Part shown: one piece after another, positions 56,626-64,000 of the stretch
How the letters are laid out: each line of letters starts with the position of its first letter
Position numbering within the stretch: position 1 is the stretch's first letter
Assembly (NCBI GenBank): GCA_964006375.1
Contig: OZ023267.1
Span: forward strand, 12,997,846-13,061,845
Direction: 5' to 3'
DNA length: 64,000 nt
DNA from: Tillus elongatus
Taxonomy: Eukaryota; Arthropoda; Insecta; Coleoptera; Cleridae
Translations under genes and position numbers: made by a program
The notes under the pieces: model-generated
Told to the model about the DNA's origin: nothing
Databases searched by the model: none
Seen by the model: the letters and a program-made list of their open reading frames with translations, nothing else

Positions 56626-57299
56626 TATCTTTTATTTGACACTACCTCATTTGGCCTGATTGTTTTCTTTTTTTCTTTTATTACTTATTTTAGTTCTCTT
56701 TAAATTTGCTAGTTTTACAGCTATGTATACAGTATTTTATAAGTTTACCATTGATTCTTGTTATTTCACTTTCTTTCAGATATTTATACCTATATTTATT
56801 TGGGGTCATTCCCGTTGAGTATATGTACTTTTGCATGTAGGTACATACTACAGAAATAAAGAAATATATAAGTGCTTTGAAAATACAAACCTTATAATAT
56901 GTATTATTTTCAAAGTTGAAATGATTTTTGATACAATTTATTTATTTTCATTTTAACAATAATTTAAAAACAGTAAAAATATTTCATAATGATTTTTAAT
57001 TTAGATAATTTTATTGTCTCGTTATATACAATCACTATTAAGTTCTTAAAGCAACTCATTGTCTTGGAAATCATTCACTCACTGAAGGAACTACAGGCGT
57101 CACACTAGTCACCTAAATATTAGGTGCAATCTTTTAACCTCTCATGTAAGTCTTTAATGGACACTTATTTGTTATTCTTGATATTTAAATAATATTTTTT
57201 AATCACTCCCTAAGAAAATGATGACGATAATGATCACAGACCACTTTCTTTCACACTGACATATGAAAGTCACTTATTGAGAAACTAGCAATGTAAAGT
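56626..57299. other. 3' flank of the secreted-protein gene
   Basis: AT-rich. AATAAA on the minus strand at 57010-57015 is a candidate poly(A) signal about 285 nt downstream of the stop codon. No other gene is seen. Confidence 0.45.
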
Positions 57300-60200
57300 T
57301 CACCGTTGAACAGGCATAGCTTCATTCAGCTTTACGTTTTGGCTCTGTCTCTTTGTTCGTTGAGTCACTGGCTGAGAATAGTAATATCCCACACCTTGAT
57401 CCCTTCTTCTAGCTAACTGAGGTGTCAGGAAGTAGAAGTGAGCACCGTCATCTCCAGGCAATTGATACGAGATAAACGAACCTTGTCCATTATGTTCGGG
57501 AACTCGGATGGGTATCGCTCTCACTATTTCCGGATTATTGTTGAATCTTGGTCGATGTCTATTTTGTTGCTGCGCATATTGAGCAGGCCTCGCATTATAT
57601 TTAGCCACCCTAGGATAATTCGCTCTATTTTTATTAGCCACGACTTCGATGAATTCCGCATCAGGGTTTACAGTCGGTCTTGGGTGAAGATAATTGACTA
57701 GAGTATCACCCTCCAGTGATATAGGTTGCTGAGGTCTCTGTGGATGTTGCTGTTGCATCTGCGGTTGGGAATATACAGGTTGGGGCGAACGTGTTGTTGA
57801 TTCTTGACGGAGTAGAGGTGTTGTGGCATTTGGAATTTTCTTGCCGAACACTGTAAAATATTTCTTTGTTTGATCATCAAAATAACCCTCATCTGGTTTA
57901 GTGTAGAAACCGTGATATAAGGGGTTTGGTGTAACTCCAAGGTTTGCTGTTTTTTCACTGTTAGGTGCAGCACCAAATGAAAATTGATTCACCGGGCTTG
58001 GAGTGGCTGTGTTTTGTTGCTCATGCCTCTGATTGTTGTCTTCATAGTCATAATCTGGTCTAGGTCTGCTATAATATCTGGATGGCACTGGTCTTTCATT
58101 GTTAGACTGGTAATAAACAGGTTGTTGCTGGTTTTCGTACATTGGGCGCTCACTCGGTGACAAATCTACAGCTGGTTGTATCTGCACGCTGTACCTCGGG
58201 ATGGGCCTGAATTTATCTTGCTGATCCTGTTGTGGTGTTCTGAAGTCTCGGTGTTGTTCCTGTTGATATGGAATATTTTGGTATTGCTGCACTGGTTGGG
58301 AGTTAGACTGAGGTTCTTGCTGGTATGGAACATTTTGGTATTGTTGGACTGGTTGTGAGTTATGCTGAGGTTCTTGTGGGTACGGAACATTTTGGTATTG
58401 TTGCACCGGTTGTGCGTTATGCTGGGGCTGGTAATTGGCAGCCTGATAACTGTATTGGTACACTGGTCTAGGAGAAAAGATTGGCCTGTGGGGCTTGGAT
58501 GTTGTGTATTGTTGTATTTGCTTCTGTAGCCTTGCTATGTGAATCTTAAACGAATCTGGTTTCGAAGTCTGCTGTAAAATTTGATAGTGGGCGTTTTGAT
58601 TGTTGTTATATGGCCTTTGTGTTACGTAAAAATACTTCGGTTGCTGCCTCGGAGGCACCACAGGCTTTGCAGGTTCGTAATAATTTTGTGGTATGTTGTA
58701 AATTACATCTTGCAGTTCTTGCAAGGTTTTTGGTGTCGTGACACCATTTGGATGTCGTTTTTCATCATAATAGTAGTAATTTGCATCTGGATTGTATGCT
58801 TTGATGGATTTCTGACCGTTTCTGATTCCGTGTTGGAAATCTGCAGGAAGATCTGTCACGGAATTGCTTTCTATATCATTTGATGTGGTAATGTAAACCT
58901 TGATTGGTATTTGAGTAGTTGATGTGGTAGTTTTGGTGCGACTTGGTGGCCCATATATTTTAAATGGCTTGCCAGTTACTTCATTATTGTATATGTATAT
59001 ATCAGGTTGGGGTGTAGCTTCGATGTTGACTGGTTTTGAAGTAAGTTTGATGTTGACAGGCCGTTCGGTCGATTTTGTATTGATTGGTTTTAAAATTGTT
59101 ACACCAGCTTGAGGTTTTCTTTGTTTTGCTATGGTGGTTGGTCGTATCTTTGTAATCTGTATTGGTTTTACTGGCAAAACAGTGACGACCTTTTGAACAG
59201 GTCTAAGCGTTGTAATTCTGGGTGTTAGTTCGTTGTTTATTTCAGTCGGTGTTTGGGCTGGAACTGTCCTCATGGGATTCCTTGTAGTTTTGCGTTCGAG
59301 CACTGACGTCAAAGGTACTGGGGTAGTTGTAGGTCTTATCTGCTTCAGCGGTTTTGTCGTGGTTTTTGATCTATATTTAGGTGTAGGTTTCGCTGTAGTT
59401 GTTTCCTCTAGTGGAGCAAAAAAGTTTGGTGGGGGCGGCAAAATTATACCTGGCACCAACGGACCTGCTCTTATTTGCGTGTTGTTATCTTTTGGGTAGT
59501 AAAAGCTGTAAGGCGGAGGATAGTAGATCGAAGGGTCGTCTTCGTCGTACACTTCTGTTATGTTGTTTGGCGGGGGCAGGAACACTGCTCCTGGGGGTAA
59601 AGAAGCGAAGTACGGGGGCAAGGTACCGTTCAAAGATGTCGAAGGGGGGAACGGCGCCCCCAGTTTGTAGTCCCCCGGCGGCGAAGGGAGATGAGCATTT
59701 GAGAACGAAGCCCGCCCGGGAGTAGCGTTGGCCGGATATGGATAGGGGGGTGGGAAGAAGGGGCCTGTACCGGGGATATAGCCTTCCGGGGGTGGTAGGG
59801 GGTAGGCGTTTTCATCGAGCGTTCCATTAAGCGTTCGCGAAGAGTTTGTGCCCAGGATTTGAAGCGGCCCGTCTTCGGTGAGCTGGACGGGAAAGGGCGG
59901 CGGCACTTTCGGATGGGCTGGGAGTTTCACTGGGCGGTCTGGTGCCTTGTAGTTGTCTATCGCGGGCCATATTGGAGCGAAATTGTCCTGTTTGTCGTCG
60001 TGAGGTGGATAAACGCCACCCCTTAGCACGAGCAGGTGGTTCTCGGCTAGCCATATGTCGTTCTTGCTCAGTCCTCCGAGGTTATTGATGTTGTCTTTGG
60101 GAATTTCGGAGTTACTCTCATAGCTGAGTACTCCTGGCCTTTTCGACGGCGTGCTGAAAATTTCTTTCTGTATAAGGGCGTATTTGCCGTCGGCTACTTG

Positions 60201-60419
60201 CTGAGATAGAGTTTTTCGCTCTTCATCGTCTTGTTTTTGTTTCTTGTCCTTGGAACCGCTGGCGCTAGCCGTTAGCAGTTCGGTGTCGTTAGGGTCTTCG
60301 TTCAAGATACGTAAATGGCCCCCGGCCAGCACATGGAGTGTTCTGCCTGGCTTGTTTTCTATCGATATAACTGTTGTGACCATCAGAAGAAGTAGCCACA
60401 GCAGGTGTGGATCCGACAT
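57300..60419 (-). CDS. Secreted proline- and glutamine-rich protein (1039 aa)
   Basis: The start is taken at the ATG ending at 60419 because TTTCTTCTTTTCAG sits immediately before it, making the longer frame to 60527 intronic. The N terminus MSDPHLLWLLLLMVTTVIS is a clear signal peptide. Residues 20-150 are charged and look like a distinct region (HVLAGGHLRILNEDP, NDIWLAENHLLVLRGG). Residues 170-340 are rich in PPP/YPP, with NxT/S sites. Residues 350-480 are Thr/Lys/Pro rich. Residues 590-900 are Tyr/Gln/Pro rich, with three tandem copies of a 20-residue SQPVQQYQNVPYQQEPQ unit (about 666-730). RTKR near residue 1021 may be a furin-type site. An extracellular matrix or cuticle-like role is possible, but I do not recognise a named family. 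The full length in one exon is notable. Confidence 0.85.
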   Translation of the reverse strand: MSDPHLLWLLLLMVTTVISIENKPGRTLHVLAGGHLRILNEDPNDTELLTASASGSKDKKQKQDDEERKTLSQQVADGKYALIQKEIFSTPSKRPGVLSYESNSEIPKDNINNLGGLSKNDIWLAENHLLVLRGGVYPPHDDKQDNFAPIWPAIDNYKAPDRPVKLPAHPKVPPPFPVQLTEDGPLQILGTNSSRTLNGTLDENAYPLPPPEGYIPGTGPFFPPPYPYPANATPGRASFSNAHLPSPPGDYKLGAPFPPSTSLNGTLPPYFASLPPGAVFLPPPNNITEVYDEDDPSIYYPPPYSFYYPKDNNTQIRAGPLVPGIILPPPPNFFAPLEETTTAKPTPKYRSKTTTKPLKQIRPTTTPVPLTSVLERKTTRNPMRTVPAQTPTEINNELTPRITTLRPVQKVVTVLPVKPIQITKIRPTTIAKQRKPQAGVTILKPINTKSTERPVNIKLTSKPVNIEATPQPDIYIYNNEVTGKPFKIYGPPSRTKTTTSTTQIPIKVYITTSNDIESNSVTDLPADFQHGIRNGQKSIKAYNPDANYYYYDEKRHPNGVTTPKTLQELQDVIYNIPQNYYEPAKPVVPPRQQPKYFYVTQRPYNNNQNAHYQILQQTSKPDSFKIHIARLQKQIQQYTTSKPHRPIFSPRPVYQYSYQAANYQPQHNAQPVQQYQNVPYPQEPQHNSQPVQQYQNVPYQQEPQSNSQPVQQYQNIPYQQEQHRDFRTPQQDQQDKFRPIPRYSVQIQPAVDLSPSERPMYENQQQPVYYQSNNERPVPSRYYSRPRPDYDYEDNNQRHEQQNTATPSPVNQFSFGAAPNSEKTANLGVTPNPLYHGFYTKPDEGYFDDQTKKYFTVFGKKIPNATTPLLRQESTTRSPQPVYSQPQMQQQHPQRPQQPISLEGDTLVNYLHPRPTVNPDAEFIEVVANKNRANYPRVAKYNARPAQYAQQQNRHRPRFNNNPEIVRAIPIRVPEHNGQGSFISYQLPGDDGAHFYFLTPQLARRRDQGVGYYYSQPVTQRTKRQSQNVKLNEAMPVQR

Positions 60420-60735
60420 CTGAAAAGAAGAAAATTTTATTAGTGAAACTATAAAATAATATAGAAGAATGATTTTAATAAGAATGTACAATCTGGCGCC
60501 ACCTAGGATTGGGTGATGCAATCTCAATGATAGTTACGTCAGTTGTAACTGTACCTTTCGCGAGGCAACAAGTGTCAACTTTCTAGATTTCACTGGTTGG
60601 AATTTATTAGTGTTGGTTGCTCTGACTGTTAATGGTCCAAAATCGTACATAAAAATTGACACTTTACGTGGCAAAGACAACGGAAGCTCAGAGTTTTTGC
60701 GTGAAATTTGAGTAGGACAATTTCCCGCTGGACGA
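60420..60735 (-). other. Upstream intron of the secreted-protein gene
   Basis: The acceptor tract TTTCTTCTTTTCAG lies at about 60420-60433 on the minus strand. The first, non-coding exon was not located. A CTCF-like motif lies at 60493-60507. Confidence 0.5.
60493..60507 (-). promoter_or_regulatory. CTCF-like motif
   Basis: CTGGCGCCACCTAGG; its reverse complement CCTAGGTGGCGCCAG is a close match to the CTCF core (AGGTGGCGC). It is the best of three such matches in the window. Confidence 0.45.
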
Positions 60736-60739
60736 CTCG

Positions 60740-61200
60740 TTTTCGTGAAGAACGTGTCAACATTAAGCGTGACCAAATATCATGAGAAAAACTGTGCGAA
60801 AATTCTCAGTTCTTTGCGCGAAGTTCGTGACGAGCAGGCACCAGACGTTAGCACAAGGTCCCGCAGGGTTTTTAACGCAAATGGCCTTAGAGCTACCGAA
60901 ATTCATCGCCAATTGACGGAAATGTATGTAGTCTTGCATGGATGTGAAAACCCCCCTCAATTGGTAAAGGGAGTTTCCAGTTGGACGCACTGAAATTTAC
61001 CATGAAGAAAGAAGCGGAAGACAGTCAATTTCCGATGACATTCGCGAAGATTGAAAAAATAATGCGTCAAGAGAGGGCACTCTCGATGATTTCTGCATTT
61101 TGGTTCCTGAGGTCTCTCGAAGCATCATTTATGGGGCTTTGTATGGTATGGTATGAGAGAGACCTCAAAACACGCAAGGTTCGTTCTAAAATGTCTTATT
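60740..61200 (+). pseudogene. mariner-like helix-turn-helix remnant
   Basis: Frames give RRVFNANGLRATEIHRQLTE, then, in shifted frames, WCREF-like and HEERSGRQSISDDIRED-like text, and MISAFWFLRSLEASFMGLC. The sequence of motifs resembles the N-terminal DNA-binding half of SETMAR-like mariner transposases. No DDE part follows. Confidence 0.5.
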
Positions 61201-62037
61201 TGTATCAAATACAATGGACGAGAATTTTTCACGAAAAATATTATTTCGCTTCTACTCCATAATTTATGCTCGTTCTGTGTAGGTATATTTTTTCAGCATA
61301 ATTACGCAATTTTAACGAAATTACAACTATCGCTAATCACTATCAAGTTGATCCAAGTAATTAGGTACATACAAAGTACCAGCGAATATAATTGAATAGA
61401 GGGGAAAAAACATAAACTAGAATAGAAAAGACATGCAAAAATTTATGTGGTTTTGAAACAACGTGTTTTCCACCTTTAGAATTTAACAGGAAAAGCAACT
61501 TCTGTGACCTACATTAAATTTCAACTTGTCCACCGACTTCTACCTATACAATTCACGGAAATCCAATATCCATGAGCAATGAAAAGTAATAATTTTCTTT
61601 TTATAGCAATGTCGCATATTTCTCTACCGGTATCGGTTCTGTCAAGGCTATGACATGCTCGGCGGGCGTGTGCCTTTCTGTTGTTAACTGGACCAGAACA
61701 TTTGAGACCCGTTCACTAACATTTCTCCAAATGTATTCATGACAATAAAATAATGCTTTGCCCCCAAGTCATCAACATAATAATGTTGGTAAATATTGTT
61801 GTGAAATATTCGGTACGTGAAGAGATTTCGTGGTCGTCCACAATGCGGTCTTGTACAGCATAATTTACACGGTTTAAATGTGTTATAAGGGCGGATCTAA
61901 AGCATGAAGCGTCCCCAGTCCACGTGAATGTTAATTCATTCTGAAGGAAATGTGGGTGTGTAGGAAACACTATAATCTGTAGGTCAACAATGGGGATTTT
62001 TCAGAGCAGTGTTGTTCTCAATAGCATATTTGTGCTA
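61201..62037. other. Intergenic, weakly suspected transposon debris
   Basis: A minus-strand frame at 61737-61970 (HPHFLQNELTFTWTGDASCF) could be a decayed DDE transposase block, but no catalytic residues can be placed. Nothing else was recognised. Confidence 0.3.
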
Positions 62038-62966
62038 CGAGGGCGGGTCAATAAGTCCGCGACTTCTTTAATTTCCCGCCTCTTCACAAGAAGAGCAACA
62101 CTGCTTCTGTCAACAAGCATCTGTCAGTGGACTCCTGTAAAAGTTCGAACAAGCTGCGTCATTTAGTTTGTGTTAGATAGCCACTGAAAGCAGACAACCT
62201 CTTGAGACGAAAATTAAAAAAAGTGAATTTCGTGTGCTCATCAAACATTTTTTGCGGAAAAAAAACCATCACTCAAACTAAGGCTAAGCTTGATAAATAC
62301 TATGGAGACTCTGCGCCATCAATTTCCATGGTAAAACAGTAGTTTACTGAATTTCGTTGCGGCCATACAAGCACAAATGACGCCGAACGTTCTGGACACC
62401 CAGTTGAGGTCACTACACCCGAGACAATTGAAAAAATTCACGATATTGTGTTGGTCGATTGGAGATTGAAAGTGCGGGAGATTGTGGAAGCCATAGGCAT
62501 ATCACATGGCTCAGTGGTTTCGATTTTGCATGATTTTGTGTATGAGAAAGCTATCTGCTGGGTGCCGCGTTTGCTCACAATCGACCACAAACGCAATCGT
62601 GTGACAACTTCGAAGCAGTGTTTGGCGTTGTTCAACCGCAATAGGGACGAGTTTTTGCGCCGTTTCGTAACCGTGGACGAAACATGGATTCGCCACAACA
62701 CAGCAGAGACCAAGCAGCAGTCAAAACAGTGGGTTTCTCCGTGCGAATCGGCGCCGAAGAAGACCAAGGTGGGTTTGTCAGCTAAAAAAGTCATAGCGAC
62801 CGTTTTTTGGGATGCACGCTGTATAATCCATATAGACTACCTTCAAAAGGGAAGAACAATCAATGGCGGATATTATACCAACTTGGACAGATTCAATGAG
62901 AATTGAATTGAAGAAAAAACGACCGCATTTGGGCAAGAAAAAGTTATTTTCCACCAAGACAACACA
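62038..62966 (+). mobile_element. mariner element 3, 3'-truncated
   Basis: The left end CGAGGGCGGGTCAATAAGTC is the best-preserved TIR of the three copies, preceded by TA (62036). The transposase frame 62448-62906 has VREIVEAIGISHGSVVSILH, FVTVDETWIRHNTAETKQQS and KVIATVFWDARCIIHIDYLQ, then a frameshift at about 62900. The element stops at about 62966, inside the HQDNA block, so the right third is gone. Confidence 0.85.
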
Positions 62967-63600
62967 TGAAACGCCTATGTAGAACTGAGTTATAATTTAA
63001 CACATTACACAAAAAATGAATATATTTCTGGAAACCACTATTAATTCTGAATGCCTGCCTCTTTATGATTTGTATATTCATAAAGAAACTACTATATACG
63101 TGTGTATGTTGTATTTATATTGTATCGATTTATTTCCGCTACAAGTGTCAATCACCGACGCCAGGGAGCATTACATCTCGTTAACCTGAAAATTATTGCC
63201 GATCTCATTTCCTTTCTATAAGGAAAGTAGGGACCTTTAACGTGGCGAACATAGCATGGTACATGGGACGCACGTTTTTACGCCCCCTGTACAAACATTT
63301 ACAGGGTTCCCAATCGTCTGGAAAACCGGGAAAAGTCAGGGAGTTTGCAGAAGATAAAATTTTGTCAGGGAATTTTTTCGCTGTCAGGAAAAAAATATTT
63401 GTTTCCTTTTTGGTGATAAATAATTGAAACAATGTGTTTGCTTTTTGTGCAATTCTGAACCATTTATTTAATGATTTATTTTTCCACAAAACCACACAAT
63501 TGTTTTTTGCGTTCATTGGTCGTTTTGTTTTAAATGGGGAAGTGTGTTACCATGAGGTGAAGACCTTCTGTATTCTGTAATAGTGTGTTTTAAAAAAATA
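62967..63600. other. Intergenic, nothing recognised
   Basis: Includes a GAAAACCGGGAAAAGTCAGG stretch near 63321, but no supported gene or repeat. Confidence 0.4.
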
Positions 63601-63905
63601 TATTTCAACAACACACCACGAGGGCTTACAGCCTAAATACTATCGTACCGTGGGTGTCGACAAGGAGGAAAGAGGCAACTTGTTAATTCTGGACTTGAAG
63701 GTTTGGAGGTTCGGAGGAGAAGGAAAAACATGTGCCGGCAAGGAATTCCACAACTTGGAAGTCCTCAGGATAAAAGAGCGTGCATAACAAGATGTTCTAT
63801 GTCTGGTGACCTGGACAGTAAAAGGGTGCATTCGCTCTGTTCCCTTGGTAGATCTGTTGGGGGCAGCAGGTGGAGGAACTATGGAAGAAAGCTCCTCTGA
63901 GCTAC
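63601..63905 (-). pseudogene. LINE family A copy 7, 3' end only
   Basis: The minus strand starts at the ELSSIVPPPAAPNRSTxGTE region and includes HPFTVQVTRHRTSCYARSFI, SKLWNSLPAHVFPSPPNLQT and the family 3' UTR, ending TGTTGTTGAAATATATTTTTTT at 63601. The frame is largely intact but short. Confidence 0.85.
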
Positions 63906-64000
63906 TTCCGAATGCCTCACATCATACCTACGCATAAAAAATGGCCAGTCTGAATTTTGTAGTAAACAGGTCAACTAATTTTCCTTTAAGTAGAAGTAGA
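63906..64000. other. Right window edge, nothing recognised
   Basis: No feature could be supported. The next NAA15 exon was not seen here. Confidence 0.4.

Noticed and set aside
58166..58883. Overlapping ORFs on both strands within the secreted-protein gene
   Set aside because: Shadow frames of the repetitive Gln/Pro/Tyr coding region.
60420..60527. Upstream start for the secreted protein (1075 aa)
   Set aside because: The extra 36 residues would precede a good signal peptide and span a strong splice acceptor, so they are probably intronic.

Overview
This is a low-GC, intron-rich animal nuclear sequence, most likely from an insect. The evidence is two conserved eukaryotic genes split by GT-AG introns (POLR3C and NAA15), a tandem C2H2 zinc-finger gene, a secreted proline-rich protein gene, and many transposon families typical of insects (mariner, hAT, P-like/THAP, several non-LTR retrotransposons, Penelope-like elements, LTR elements, a tRNA-derived SINE). 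A beetle is a reasonable guess, but the sequence alone does not prove it.

Layout. 1-7003: the last two exons of POLR3C (+) with an intron full of retroelement debris; the stop codon overlaps the AATAAA signal. 7081-7296: a small foldback element. 7560-10590: a nearly full-length but broken LINE (family A). 11045-11886: an almost perfect palindrome. 13344-15599: a zinc-finger gene with 18 complete fingers; its decayed 3' tail is split by a hAT-like transposon (15802-18040). 19456-20692: a (TA)n tract holding a solo LTR, which itself holds a foldback element. 21192-46281: seven NAA15 exons (+), coding for about the first two thirds of the protein, with introns filled by a solo LTR with a heat-shock-type promoter, a P-like THAP transposon, nested LINEs, mariner, Penelope remnants and a hAT non-autonomous element. 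46400-56625: more LINEs, DNA-transposon copies and a mariner. 57300-60419: the secreted protein gene on the minus strand. 60740-64000: mariner and LINE remnants.

The remaining NAA15 exons are not in the window. Either the gene continues past 64000, with the secreted-protein gene nested in its intron, or the locus or assembly is broken.

The most unusual signal is a set of foldback elements with variable-length target duplications whose arms carry hammerhead-ribozyme-like cores (CUGANGA, stem II, GAAA, short stem III with a GAUC loop). Stem II shows compensatory changes between copies. They lie close to fragments of GIY-YIG endonuclease, the partner domain of Penelope-like elements. A second, unrelated-looking foldback family (19838-20367 and 50773-50944) also has a hammerhead-like core. 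LINE families are labelled A to J here only for cross-reference; clade names are tentative.
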